From contig JAIQZO010000012.1 of assembly GCA_021777055.1 (NCBI GenBank), positions 195,013 to 259,012 of the forward strand: 64,000 nucleotides of DNA, read 5' to 3'. This document shows, one piece after another, positions 18,030 through 27,613 of the stretch. The translations under genes were made by a program, and so were the position numbers. This DNA comes from Candidatus Anammoxibacter sp. GTDB taxonomy: Bacteria; Planctomycetota; Brocadiia; Brocadiales; Anammoxibacteraceae. Each line of letters begins with the position of its first letter. The first letter of the stretch is position 1. The notes under the pieces are model-generated. The model was not told the DNA's origin and did no database searches. It saw only the letters and a program-made list of their open reading frames with translations.

Positions 18030-18440
18030 TTATTTTGGTATCGCTATACTAGCATAACGTTTCAATAAGAAGTATACATAAACATTAGACATAAAAGAAA
18101 ACTGATAGATACCATAACTAATGTTATCACTAAATGTTACACTATATCTAAACTCATTACCAATAACTTTATTATCAGCAAAATCTTTACCATCCACTGC
18201 GCCGTTGATGACATACACTTATCTTTTAATAGATGTATCCCTGCAGTTTTTAGTGTTTCTTCAATATTTATGTTATCTATTGGCAGAGGTGGCCCATCTT
18301 TCAAGAGACAAAGAATTTACACCACTTGGAGGTATTTCTTTAAAAACAACGTCCTGATCATTAATTTAAAAGTACGAATATGTGACCATCTTTACTTAAC
18401 CTCAAATTCAACTTTTTCCCTTCAGAAACACTACCAGGGA
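18030..18440 (-). pseudogene. Degenerate minus-strand reading frames, unknown protein
   Basis: Reading the minus strand from about 18440 down, coherent peptide segments appear in successive, shifted frames. They are PGSVSEGKKLNLRLSKDGH, then DQDVVFKEIPPSGVNSLSLE, then PPLPIDNINIEETLKTAGIH, then INGAVDGKDFADNKVIGNEF with RYSVTFSDNISYGIYQFSF. Stops and shifts separate them. I do not recognise the family. The pattern is that of a decayed gene. The rest of 17649-18975 shows no intact gene. Confidence 0.35.
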
Positions 18441-18667
18441 AAATTTAATTATTTTTTCGTTGATTCGCTAAATAGATAAGAATTATAGACGATATAAATA
18501 TACTAGAAGAATTGCAATTCCTATCTATCTGAGCAGATTTCATTTTATTGAAACTTTTTGATAATTTTGTTGTCAAATATTTTAAGCAAACAGTTACTTG
18601 TTATGTAAATGACAGATATTCAATGTAAACTTATGGAATCTATACACAAATCCCCAAACAGACAATA

Positions 18668-18805
18668 TTAAGCAAAAACCTTTTGGACCTTTAGGATCTT
18701 TAGTGAGTAACTACAGTATAGTTCTGTAAGAATAATAGCTTTTACTAAAGATTTAATGAAAAAATCATCAGGTGTAACAAGACCGCCAAGAATACCATTT
18801 CCCTT
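18668..18805 (-). pseudogene. Second degenerate minus-strand fragment
   Basis: Minus-strand codons from 18805 to the TAA at 18668 read KGNGILGGLVTPDDFFIKSL followed by VKAIILTELY. A shifted frame just upstream reads HPPAKGLI. There is no start codon. It is probably the N-terminal side of the same dead gene seen at 18030-18440, or of a neighbour. The function is not recognised. Confidence 0.3.
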
Positions 18806-18975
18806 ATAAGCCCTTTAGCTGGTGGGTGTAAGGAGTAATAAGAGAAGGGTATTTTAACGTTTTTCCAATAAAATTAGCTGATTATTCTTAATTTTCTCAA
18901 TTTAATAAACATAATTTACCCACTCAAAATCCTAAAGAACTAACCTTTTAATTCCTAATTTCAGAGGTAAAGATC

Positions 18976-21069
18976 ATGTATATAAAACAAAATCTTTTAC
19001 AGGTTAAATTATGGTTAATATCGGTAACAATTTTCTTTGGCATAGTCTCTTCAGTTCATTGTGAAGGAATAATATTTAATGATATCGTTCCTGATGAAGA
19101 TTCCGGTATCGTATATGAGCGAATAGCATCAGATAGAAATGAAAAGGCCATAGCAATTAGAAAGCGCAAAGTTATGACATGGGGAAAACTCCCTTCCGCT
19201 CCAATCAACCCTAGGGGTGCACCAGGAGTAACCCTGTTTGATTACGATAATGACGGAGACCTCGATCTTTATGTTACAAATGGACCTGGACGTAACAACA
19301 GCTTGTTTTCAAATCAACTTAAAGAAGACGGGACTCCTACATTTGTCGACACTGCAAGCCTTGCGGGTGTAGGTTTACAAGATTTTGACAGTATAGGCTC
19401 CGTTGCCGGAGATATTGATAACGATGGAGACAAAGATCTGTTTGTTGTTGGAGACAAACATTACACTCTTTTTCGAAATAACGGAGACGAGACATTCTCC
19501 GATATTACAGAATCTAGCGGTATTTCTAATCCGGGTTTCCTCGCCCAATCGGCAACAATGGGTGATATCAACGGTGACGGTCTGATAGATATTTTTGTTG
19601 CCAACGCAACAAATTATGGGCATCAGTTCGGAATCATGATGTCACCATTCGCTTTTGACCAGCCAAATTTGCTCTTCATTAATAAAGGAAACAACACTTT
19701 TGATGATGCAAGCCTAAGCTCAGGAGTTCAAACCCATGCAGGATTTCCAGATGGAAAAGAAAATGCTCCTGCAGTTACCCACGCTTGTGCCTTTGTTGAC
19801 TACGATATGGACGGAGACGTTGATCTGTTTCTCGCTGATGATCAGGGATCAATCCCAACGGCAGCTGCCGGAGGTGTTGATCACGGAGTACTTCACTTGT
19901 TTAAGAATAATGGTTCTGGCGTCTTTAAAGATATTGCAGACATTGCGAACATAGCAATTCCTGGCAACTGGATGGGATTGTCTTTTGGCGACTTTAATGG
20001 GGATAGCATTATGGACTTTTTTGCCACAAACATCGGAAACTATATTGAAGAGTACCTCACATTTCACAATCCCATGATGGATCTTCCCAATCCTCTCCGT
20101 TCAACAATCTGGTTTCTTGGTTCTGCGGACGGGACATTTACAGATGGTGGTTTTGAAGCAATGAAACCAACCGCTTTTGGCTGGGGCACCTCCTGTCTGG
20201 ATTATGACAATGATGGCGATACAGACATTGTTTACCATGGAGGAATAGATTTCTCTGTTATGATTGACGCATCAAATCCAGGAATCCTTCTTGAAAATGA
20301 CGGCTTTGCTAATTTTGCGCAAGATGTTGCGGCTTTTGCAGGATCAACAAATCATACGAGAAGAGATGTAAAAGCTGTTGCCGTCGGAGACATTAATAAT
20401 GACGGATTTATTGACATAGTTACTGTTTCTAACTTTGATCTTGACGAATCTGCCCCACTGGAATTATACCCTCCCATGGGCGGCGTTCTTGACCCGACCG
20501 CATTCTTTATACCTGTCTTTAGGCCCACAGGAAACCCGTATATCTTACGTCGGAACGAAGAATTTAAGGAATCACATATAAAAAACGGTAGTATCTCAGT
20601 TGAACTTAGCAGTGCGGATAACGGCAACGGCTGGGTAAATATTGACCTTATAGGAACAATAGGCATAACAGCAGAAGGAAAGGTGAACCGTGATGGAATT
20701 GGTGCAGTAGTAACGTTTACACCGGAAAACGGTGTTCCCGTTATTAAACCGATAGTAGCTGGTTGCAGCCACGCCTCACAAGATTCAATATCTGCCAACT
20801 TTGGTCTTGGAACAGAATTGACAGGAACCGTTGATGTCTTATGGCCATGTGGAGTACGTAACCGACTGCATGATGTAAAAAACGGCACGAGGGTTCTTTT
20901 TCCTGAAATACCCGTAAGCATTGACGATCCAACACTATCAGCAGAAGAGTATAATAACCGCGTTACCCTTATCCTAGAAGAACTAGTGCAAAAGGGAATT
21001 GTAACCGGGGACGAGGCAGACAAGTTTCTTACAAGTGCAAAATTAGCTTTCGCAGAAGAACATATCTAA
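18976..21069 (+). CDS. CRTAC1-family exported protein (FG-GAP/VCBS repeats plus ASPIC/UnbV domain)
   Basis: The protein has 697 residues. A signal peptide (about 1-30, ending VHC/EG) is followed by a series of FG-GAP/VCBS propeller repeats with calcium-binding D-x-D-x-D-G loops: DYDNDGDLDLYVTNG, DIDNDGDKDLFVVGD, DINGDGLIDIFVANA, DYDMDGDVDLFLADD, DFNGDSIMDFFATN, DYDNDGDTDIVYHGG and DINNDGFIDIVTVSN. The C-terminal ASPIC/UnbV module (about 540-650) contains ANFGLGTELTGTVDVLWPCG. Such proteins are secreted or surface-bound and abundant in planctomycetes; their role is poorly known. An AGAGGTAA ribosome-binding site precedes the ATG. It is a single gene with long flanking gaps. Confidence 0.88.
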   Translation: MYIKQNLLQVKLWLISVTIFFGIVSSVHCEGIIFNDIVPDEDSGIVYERIASDRNEKAIAIRKRKVMTWGKLPSAPINPRGAPGVTLFDYDNDGDLDLYVTNGPGRNNSLFSNQLKEDGTPTFVDTASLAGVGLQDFDSIGSVAGDIDNDGDKDLFVVGDKHYTLFRNNGDETFSDITESSGISNPGFLAQSATMGDINGDGLIDIFVANATNYGHQFGIMMSPFAFDQPNLLFINKGNNTFDDASLSSGVQTHAGFPDGKENAPAVTHACAFVDYDMDGDVDLFLADDQGSIPTAAAGGVDHGVLHLFKNNGSGVFKDIADIANIAIPGNWMGLSFGDFNGDSIMDFFATNIGNYIEEYLTFHNPMMDLPNPLRSTIWFLGSADGTFTDGGFEAMKPTAFGWGTSCLDYDNDGDTDIVYHGGIDFSVMIDASNPGILLENDGFANFAQDVAAFAGSTNHTRRDVKAVAVGDINNDGFIDIVTVSNFDLDESAPLELYPPMGGVLDPTAFFIPVFRPTGNPYILRRNEEFKESHIKNGSISVELSSADNGNGWVNIDLIGTIGITAEGKVNRDGIGAVVTFTPENGVPVIKPIVAGCSHASQDSISANFGLGTELTGTVDVLWPCGVRNRLHDVKNGTRVLFPEIPVSIDDPTLSAEEYNNRVTLILEELVQKGIVTGDEADKFLTSAKLAFAEEHI

Positions 21070-21102
21070 TAATCCACACACACAATCAACAGAAGCACCA
21101 CA

Positions 21103-21122
21103 AATTCACCATTCGGTGAATT
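21103..21122 (+). terminator. Short hairpin after the CRTAC1 gene
   Basis: AATTCACC (21103-21110) and GGTGAATT (21115-21122) form an 8-bp stem with a 4-base loop 34 bp after the stop codon, followed by ATAAACTTTT. It is a weak terminator candidate. Confidence 0.4.
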
Positions 21123-21146
21123 ATAAACTTTTAGGTGCGAAGGAAC

Positions 21147-21215
21147 GTGCATGTAATAAATTTTGAACGAATCTAACGTAAACCTGAACATTACATGCAC
21201 AATTTATTACATATA
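21147..21215 (+). repeat. Inverted-repeat relic related to the element at 61787-61975
   Basis: GTGCATGTAAT (21147-21157) pairs with ATTACATGCAC (21190-21200). An overlapping pair GTAATAAATT/AATTTATTAC gives a second, mutually exclusive fold. The stretch 21190-21218 resembles 61888-61917 (ATTACATGCA-AATTT-TTACAT), so this is probably a piece of the same repeat family. Confidence 0.45.
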
Positions 21216-21419
21216 CATTCTACAGATGTTCTATTTTTATATTATTTTAAGATATGCGATACAGACGCAGAAGCTTAACGTAATCGCCGTTGTGTTTGTT
21301 GTAAAATATTCTTTCCTCCGCTAAACAGTAGAAGAAACAAGAATACGAAAATAAACAAGCTATTTGTTACATCAGATTAACTTATCATAAAATACCATTA
21401 AATAGTACAATCTAATTGA

Positions 21420-21613
21420 GCATTGTCCGGTTAGATATTTGCGGAACACATATGCGTGCTAACGTTAAGTGCCTAAAATGCCTAAAATTATAGAAATTTA
21501 TTATTAATAAAAAACAAAACTATTAACTTTAGGTACTTTTTCGCATCATTATGTTGCAAAATGTTCATAAATATGGAACATTTTTGCACTGCAAAAGGCT
21601 AACCGGACAATGC
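21420..21613. mobile_element. MITE with 15-bp terminal inverted repeats and 12-bp flanking duplication
   Basis: GCATTGTCCGGTTAG (21420-21434) and CTAACCGGACAATGC (21599-21613) are perfect inverted repeats. AATCTAATTGAG occurs directly repeated at 21409-21420 and 21616-21627, as a target-site duplication would. The interior has no reading frame. The right end matches the IS end at 9986-10040. It is a non-autonomous derivative of that element. The rest of the 21070-21795 gap holds no gene. Confidence 0.8.
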
Positions 21614-21795
21614 TGAATCTAATTGAGAAAAGAACCTATTTATAATTACAACATTTCACCACAACATTATGATTATGCAATTTAATTGCATAATGTTGTT
21701 TATATTTATACAATTAATAAGTCTCGTTTTATTAGTATACATTTTAGTATACATTTTTTTACATATTTACGACTGTAAAGTTAAGTAGAGTAATA

Positions 21796-23277
21796 ATGAA
21801 TGTTTTATTAATCTATCCAGAATTTCCAGATACATTCTGGAGCTATAAGCATGCGCTTAAGTTCGTGCGCAAAAGAGCTGCTTTACCACCTTTGGGATTA
21901 CTGACAATTGCGTCTATGTTACCCGAAAAGTGGGAGAAACGCATGGTTGACATCAATGTAACCAGAAAACTCACACAGAAAGACTTGGAATGGGCAGACT
22001 ATGTGGTTCTCAGCGCAATGGTAGTACAAAAGAAGTCTGCAATTAAAATCATTACGAAGTGTAAAGAAGTTGGCGTAAAGATAATCGCCGGAGGACCTCT
22101 TTTTACTAGCGATTACGCAGAATTTGAGGAAATTGATTATTTCGTACTGAATGAAGCAGAGATTACGCTTCCATTATTTCTTGCGGATCTGGAGCAAGGA
22201 AACGCCAAGCGTATTTATAAAACAACAGAATTTGCAGACATAAACAAAACACCTGCACCTATGTGGGAGTTAGCGGAAATGAAACGGTACGCTTCAATGA
22301 GTATCCAATTTTCCAGAGGCTGCCCTTTCAATTGCGAATTTTGTAATGTGACAGCGTTATTCGGGCACCAACCACGCACAAAAACATCTGAACAGATTAT
22401 TGCCGAGTTAGACAGCTTATATAACTTGGGATGGCGTGATCATGTGTTTTTTGTGGACGATAATTTCATTGGAAATAAAAGATTTCTCAAAACAGACTTG
22501 CTTCCTGCTTTAACAGAATGGAGAAAAGAGCGAAGAGAAGTAACGTTTTATACCGAGGTTTCGATTAACTTGACTGACGACGAGCCTTTAATGGAAATGA
22601 TGGTAGATGCTGGCTTTGATACGGTATTTATAGGGATTGAAACACCAAATGAAGAAAGCTTAGCTGAATGTAGCAAGAAACAGAACAAAGGCCGTGACTT
22701 GGTTAACGACGTAAAACGTCTCCAGCGAGCAGGACTCCAGGTACAGGCAGGATTTATTGTTGGGTTCGATAATGATTCGCCTTCTATATTCCAGAGGCAG
22801 ATTGATTTTATCCAAAAGAGTGGAATCGTAACGGCGATGATAGGCTTGCTTCAAGCCCCGTCTGGAACGAAACTTTATGAACGTATGAAGCGAGAGGGAC
22901 GCTTACTTGGCGAAATGTCTGGAGATAATGGCGATTGTACTACCAATATTGTAACAGGCATGAACAAGAATGCGCTACGTGAAGGATACCTTGAGATTTT
23001 ACGACATATTTATTCCCATGAGAAATATTATCAGCGAATCAAAACCTTGTTGCAAGAATACAAGCCTTCAAATATAGGAGCACCTCTGAAATTTAATGAT
23101 TTCATGGCGTTTTTCCGTTCTACTTACATTTTAGGTATCATAAGCAATGAAAGGTTTCATTACTGGAAATTACTAATTTGGGCATATATTCGTAAACCGA
23201 AGTTGTTCCCTTTAGCTGTTAGACTTACAATTAGCGGTCATCATCTCCATAAGATTCGTGATCAGTACCTAAGGTAA
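21796..23277 (+). CDS. B12-binding-domain radical SAM protein (DUF4070 family)
   Basis: The protein has 493 residues. An N-terminal cobalamin-binding-like domain (about 1-145) starts VLLIYPEFPDTFWSYKHALK. The radical SAM domain (about 170-400) holds the [4Fe-4S] cluster motif C-x3-C-x2-C in SRGCPFNCEFCNV, with FFVDDNFIGN and VFIGIETPNEESL downstream. The C-terminal DUF4070-like segment runs from about 400 to 493. The overall layout is that of the family containing the hopanoid methylase HpnP. A squalene-hopene cyclase lies 1 kb away, so a hopanoid or lipid methylase is possible but not shown. The many paralogues of this family do other C-methylations or ring changes. The 23278-23676 gap after it has no gene. 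Confidence 0.85.
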   Translation: MNVLLIYPEFPDTFWSYKHALKFVRKRAALPPLGLLTIASMLPEKWEKRMVDINVTRKLTQKDLEWADYVVLSAMVVQKKSAIKIITKCKEVGVKIIAGGPLFTSDYAEFEEIDYFVLNEAEITLPLFLADLEQGNAKRIYKTTEFADINKTPAPMWELAEMKRYASMSIQFSRGCPFNCEFCNVTALFGHQPRTKTSEQIIAELDSLYNLGWRDHVFFVDDNFIGNKRFLKTDLLPALTEWRKERREVTFYTEVSINLTDDEPLMEMMVDAGFDTVFIGIETPNEESLAECSKKQNKGRDLVNDVKRLQRAGLQVQAGFIVGFDNDSPSIFQRQIDFIQKSGIVTAMIGLLQAPSGTKLYERMKREGRLLGEMSGDNGDCTTNIVTGMNKNALREGYLEILRHIYSHEKYYQRIKTLLQEYKPSNIGAPLKFNDFMAFFRSTYILGIISNERFHYWKLLIWAYIRKPKLFPLAVRLTISGHHLHKIRDQYLR

Positions 23278-23676
23278 GATATGTATAGATTGGGACATAC
23301 CTGCTTTATTTAATAAAGACAGGTCATGTTCCCAGTTTGGAGATATGCTGCACTTTGTGTCAGGACCCTCTCAATTGATCATTGAACGATACCATTATGG
23401 TAGCTCCGTGATTGTATGATAGAGCTCTATGAAGTATAAATATTGCTCAAATTCCAAATGTCCCTCATTTAGCCCCCCCAAAAAAAGTTTTCACCACTAC
23501 TACGACATCCATGCAACAAACAAAAAATATAGTTAATACTAGATATAATTTTAAAGCAACATTACAATCAAATAGTTAGTAAGGATAATAATATTAGGTT
23601 CTTTTATAATTCGTTCCGTTCATATACAAGAGAATGGGATTAAAATTTTCAAATAAACAGAAAGGAAGGCTTAGAA

Positions 23677-24150
23677 ATGAGAAAATATTTATGTTTTGCG
23701 GTAATGTTTACATTTTTGATTACTGCGGTTCCAGCCCAAGTGTGGGCACATTGCGAAATTCCGTGTGGTATTTATGATGATGAAGCAAGATTTGCCAGTA
23801 TTGCGGAGGACATAAAAACGGTAGAAAAATCAATGAATCAGATTATTGAGCTTTCAAAAGATCCGAAGACAAACATAAATCAATTGGCACGCTGGGTAGA
23901 AAATAAAGATGAGCATGCAGATAAAATAAACGAGGTTGTAACGGAATATTTTTTGAAGCAGAGGATTAAGCCGATTTCAAACAGCGACAAGGTTGGACAC
24001 CACAATTATACAAATAAGCTTGAGCTGCTGCACCAGATTATGGTTCACTCAATGAAAGCAAAACAGACTACAGAATTGGAACATGTAAAAAAAATGTCAA
24101 GCCTGCTAAACGAATTCCACAAACTATATCATCCGGCAAAACACAAATAA
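23677..24150 (+). CDS. sodN: Nickel superoxide dismutase with Sec-type signal peptide
   Basis: The protein has 157 residues. The mature NiSOD starts with the nickel hook HCEIPCGIY, in which His1, Cys2 and Cys6 bind nickel. It is followed by a helical body (about 35-155) including ARWVENKDEHADKINEVVTEYF, which matches the family. The first 24 residues (RKYLCFAVMFTFLITAVPAQVWA) form a signal peptide. Cleavage after A-x-A would leave the histidine as residue 1, as nickel binding requires. It dismutates superoxide, here outside the cytoplasm. An AAGGAAGG ribosome-binding site and a strong terminator mark a single-gene unit. Confidence 0.95.
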   Translation: MRKYLCFAVMFTFLITAVPAQVWAHCEIPCGIYDDEARFASIAEDIKTVEKSMNQIIELSKDPKTNINQLARWVENKDEHADKINEVVTEYFLKQRIKPISNSDKVGHHNYTNKLELLHQIMVHSMKAKQTTELEHVKKMSSLLNEFHKLYHPAKHK

Positions 24151-24161
24151 CTGTTAAGTAC

Positions 24162-24206
24162 ACACCATGAGCGTTGCAAGTGGCAACGCTCATGGTGTCA
24201 GTTTTT
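24162..24206 (+). terminator. Strong intrinsic terminator of sodN
   Basis: ACACCATGAGCGTTGC (24162-24177) and GCAACGCTCATGGTGT (24183-24198) form a perfect 16-bp stem with a 5-base loop. CAGTTTTT follows, 12 bp after the sodN stop codon. Confidence 0.9.
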
Positions 24207-24336
24207 ATATTCACAAGGTATGTTTTAGATTCAGATGTTTTTTCTCAACCTGCACCAGACAAAGTAACCACAACAAACAAACAATTTGTCATTATTACGA
24301 TATACCCAGATCAGTATTGTAAAGTCACACACACTA

Positions 24337-26394
24337 CTATGTATTATTATGTACGAAATTCCTGTATTTTCCTAAAGCCAACAATGGAAAATATTTTGGA
24401 TACATGTGATATTTTAGATAGAAAACCGTAGGGAAACCGGTACCTGTAAACTCTTTTTCATCCCATGTCCCATCTTCGTTCTGCGTATCTAACAAATATT
24501 TTATTCCATCATTAACCGCATTGTTTTTCCAGTCTCCCGCCGCAAACAGGCTCAAAAGTGCCCATGCGGTCTGCGATGCCGTGCTAGGCCCAACAGCTTT
24601 TAATTTTACATCATCATAAGATCTGCAAGATTCACCCCAGCCGCCGTCTTTGTTTTGTACACTTTTTACCCACTTCACAGCCCTTTGTATGTAATCCTGC
24701 GAGGTGTCTTCACCAATTGAGCAAAGCCCTGTAAGAACAGACCAGGTACCATAAAGATAATTTACTCCCCACCTTCCAAACCACGATCCATCACTTTCCT
24801 GTTCACTTTTCAAGAACTGTATGGCATTTCTTACCACATTGTGGTCATCAATGTTTATGCCAAGTTTACCTATAAAGTCCAGGCATCTGGCAGTCAGATC
24901 ACTTGTACTCGGATCAAGAAGCGCTGCCCAATCAGCAAATGGTATATGGTCAAATACTGTACGATTGTTATTTCTGTCAAACGAGCCCCATCCACCATCA
25001 TCGTTTTGCATACCTAATAACCATTTTAGTCCCCTAAGTATGGATTCTTCCTTTATCGTATTGTCAGGCATTGAGATTCCATGAAGCGCCATCATAACCA
25101 CAGCGGAATCATCATTATCGGGATAAAACTCATTTGCGTATTGAAAATACCAGCCGCTGGGTTCTACATGGGGGTTTTTATGCTGCCAATCTCCAATAGT
25201 ACGTGCCTCTTTTCCCAACAGCCATTTTCCGGCCTTTATCAATGCAGGATGGTCATTAGGAACACCTGATTCCAGTAAAGACAGTATTGACCACGGTGTA
25301 TCCCACACAGGTGATACACACGGTTGAATATGTACTTCAGTCTTATTGTGCACCATCAAGTCTTCAATATCTTTTATCGCTTTAGTGAACTCAGGCCTTT
25401 TACTCTCTTCATACCCCAGACACTTCATTGCAACCACAGCATTTACCATTGCTGGCCATATTGCACCCAGGCCATCTGACATCTTTAAATGATCCAGTAA
25501 CCACCTCTCGGCATGTTCAATTGCTGTTGTTCTTAAGAATCTAATAGGGGACTTTTCATACCGTTTAAAAATATCTGCAACATTTAAGAAGAAATTTTCC
25601 CATGTTATTTTCCCCTGTTTTCTTTCCATGCGGTAATTTACCTTATCCCGAGGAACAACGTACAACTCATCTAATGAGATATGGTCACCGATATGGCAAT
25701 TTGGTTTTTTTGCAGTTATTATAGAAAGAGGAATAACTATGCTGCGTGACCAGTAAGAAATCTCGTTAAGATTGAAATAGAAGAATCTAGGAAATACTAT
25801 CATCTCCACAGGTATGGTTGGTACCCCACGCCAGTCAAAATGGCCGAAGATTGCAAGATATATCTTTGTGAAACAGTTGCACTCCATTACCCCACCAAGT
25901 TTAAGAATACACTCCTTGGCTTTTTTCATTATGGGATGATTTTCCGGATATCCTCCAAGTTTAAGTGCAAAATATGCCTTTACAGATACACTTATTTCGC
26001 TAGGTCCGTTATGGTAGATATTCCATCCACCATCTTCCAATTGATGCTGCAAAATATAATTTAAGGCCTTCTTCTCTTTTTGCGCATCAATCCGGTTTAA
26101 AAAATGCATTAGCATTAAATATTCAGATGTTAAGCTGCAATCTGCTTCAAGCTCGCCGCACCAATGTCCATCCACATGGTTTTGCACACTCAGTAGATAT
26201 CGTTGGGACTTTCGGATCGCATCATCAAATCCGGGTTTTATTTTAAGGGATGCGGTTCTATTATTATCTGATTTCTCTTTGCAGTCTAAGGCCAAATCAC
26301 TAATTAACGTATCAAATAAATGATGATTTCTATTTCCGTTATATTTTTGTAATTTAGTACTTATCTTTTCAAAAAAGTCTAAAAGATATTTCAC
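24337..26394 (-). CDS. shc: Squalene-hopene cyclase family terpene cyclase
   Basis: The protein has 685 residues, from a GTG start preceded by AAGGAG at 8-bp spacing. The double alpha-barrel cyclase shows several QW repeats (QLEDGGWNIY, QNDDGGWGSF, QNKDGGWGES, QNEDGTWDE). The catalytic acid motif is DNDDSA (about residue 410), the D-x-D-D of squalene-hopene cyclases. It folds squalene into hopene/hopanol, the first step to hopanoids, at the cytoplasmic membrane. No other hpn gene is adjacent on this strand. The gene is monocistronic, convergent with sodN. The 26395-26795 gap upstream holds no gene. Confidence 0.92.
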   Translation of the reverse strand: MKYLLDFFEKISTKLQKYNGNRNHHLFDTLISDLALDCKEKSDNNRTASLKIKPGFDDAIRKSQRYLLSVQNHVDGHWCGELEADCSLTSEYLMLMHFLNRIDAQKEKKALNYILQHQLEDGGWNIYHNGPSEISVSVKAYFALKLGGYPENHPIMKKAKECILKLGGVMECNCFTKIYLAIFGHFDWRGVPTIPVEMIVFPRFFYFNLNEISYWSRSIVIPLSIITAKKPNCHIGDHISLDELYVVPRDKVNYRMERKQGKITWENFFLNVADIFKRYEKSPIRFLRTTAIEHAERWLLDHLKMSDGLGAIWPAMVNAVVAMKCLGYEESKRPEFTKAIKDIEDLMVHNKTEVHIQPCVSPVWDTPWSILSLLESGVPNDHPALIKAGKWLLGKEARTIGDWQHKNPHVEPSGWYFQYANEFYPDNDDSAVVMMALHGISMPDNTIKEESILRGLKWLLGMQNDDGGWGSFDRNNNRTVFDHIPFADWAALLDPSTSDLTARCLDFIGKLGINIDDHNVVRNAIQFLKSEQESDGSWFGRWGVNYLYGTWSVLTGLCSIGEDTSQDYIQRAVKWVKSVQNKDGGWGESCRSYDDVKLKAVGPSTASQTAWALLSLFAAGDWKNNAVNDGIKYLLDTQNEDGTWDEKEFTGTGFPTVFYLKYHMYPKYFPLLALGKYRNFVHNNT

Positions 26395-26795
26395 CTAATA
26401 CTCCTTAAAAAAAATCGGTAAACTAGACAAAAACATACATTTTTTTTTAAACATATCAAATTTACGCGTTATTTGCAATACAATTCTGTGCTATTTACAC
26501 CTGCATTATACACAGTTATTATGTTATATTTTCGGTATTATAGTATGAAAGTGTAGAAAAGGTGTTTGGGTAATAAATAGATGTAATTTAATCAATGTTT
26601 TTAGTGTACTATATACTGTGCGTTGAAATGATATGCCGTCATATACTTGTACCATCTAAAAAACCATACTCTTCCGTAAATATTCACATGCAATTCCTGT
26701 TGCAGCATTATTCCACTATTGTATCACCCGAAAAAACTTATCTTTTTTTTGAAAAAGATTTAATTTCTACAAGGATTACGTTCCAGAGAAAACAA

Positions 26796-26893
26796 GAGTG
26801 GAGTAAATGGAGTTCTGGAGAGTCGTTGACGTCTTAGTTCTTTGTTTTTCTCATTACTCCAATACTTCACCTTTCCGTCGCGGCGTCGCACAA
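26796..26893. repeat. Intergenic GGAGT-type inverted-repeat element, copy 1
   Basis: GAGTGGAGTAAATGGAGTTC at 26796 is answered by ATTACTCCAATACTTCAC (26853-26870). A GC-rich tail CCGTCGCGGCGTCGC follows (26875-26889). The same layout recurs at 39941-40074. The element ends exactly at the stop codon of trpF. Confidence 0.55.
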
Positions 26894-27538
26894 TTATGAA
26901 TTATCGGGAAACATTTTTACTTCACTTATAAATTTGCGTAAAAGCTTTTTATCTTTCAAACCATAATCAGACTCTACACCCGATGATATATCTACACCAA
27001 ACGGTTTTGTAACGTTAATTGCTTCGGATACATTATCAGGAGTTAATCCTCCTGCAATTATTATCCTTTTTTGACTGTTTGCTTTGCTTTTCAAATACCG
27101 TGATTTTCTGATTATTTCCCAGTCGAAACATTTGCCAGTACCGCCCATTTTCCCTTTAACCATGCTATCTAGCAAAAACGCATCCGCATCCAAATCATTT
27201 ATTACAGCGAGATCTTTTGCCGTTCCCACCCTTATGGCTTTTATAGTTTTGTACTCGGTAAACTGATTCAGATAATCCTGGTCCTCGTTTCCGTGAAGCT
27301 GTAACGTTCGTATATTACAAAAATCACAAATAGCTTTTACCTTGTCAATATCTTCATTAACAAAAAGGCCAACACACGTTACAAAAGGAGGCATTTCTCT
27401 GATAATTGCCCTGGCCGCCCCTTTTGAAACCTTCCTGGGGCTTTTTGCAAAGACAAAACCAATCGCGTCCGCGCCAAAATTCAATGCATTTTCTGCATCA
27501 ACGATATTAGTAATACCACAAATTTTTACCCTTACCAT
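26894..27538 (-). CDS. trpF: Phosphoribosylanthranilate isomerase
   Basis: The protein has 214 residues with a TIM-barrel. N-terminal VKICGIT carries the catalytic cysteine, AIGFVFAKSPRKV and LQLHGNED follow, and GGLTPDNV and GVDISSGVE form the phosphate-binding C-terminal loops. It catalyses the third step of tryptophan synthesis from anthranilate. Its stop codon abuts a repeat element. purH lies 75 bp upstream on the same strand. No other trp genes are in the window. Confidence 0.95.
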   Translation of the reverse strand: MVRVKICGITNIVDAENALNFGADAIGFVFAKSPRKVSKGAARAIIREMPPFVTCVGLFVNEDIDKVKAICDFCNIRTLQLHGNEDQDYLNQFTEYKTIKAIRVGTAKDLAVINDLDADAFLLDSMVKGKMGGTGKCFDWEIIRKSRYLKSKANSQKRIIIAGGLTPDNVSEAINVTKPFGVDISSGVESDYGLKDKKLLRKFISEVKMFPDNS

Positions 27539-27613
27539 AATAATATTTAGTTAATTGCCGAAAAAAATAATCAACTCTTTCTCGTCTGGATCAGCTTTAT
27601 CCCAACATAAATA

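Noticed and set aside
26595..26837. 80-codon plus-strand frame upstream of the cyclase
   Set aside because: It runs into the GGAGT repeat, and no ribosome-binding site or recognisable domain was found.
26796..26893. CRISPR-like array because of GGAGT repetition
   Set aside because: The units are too short and irregular, with no spacers of constant length and no cas genes in the window.
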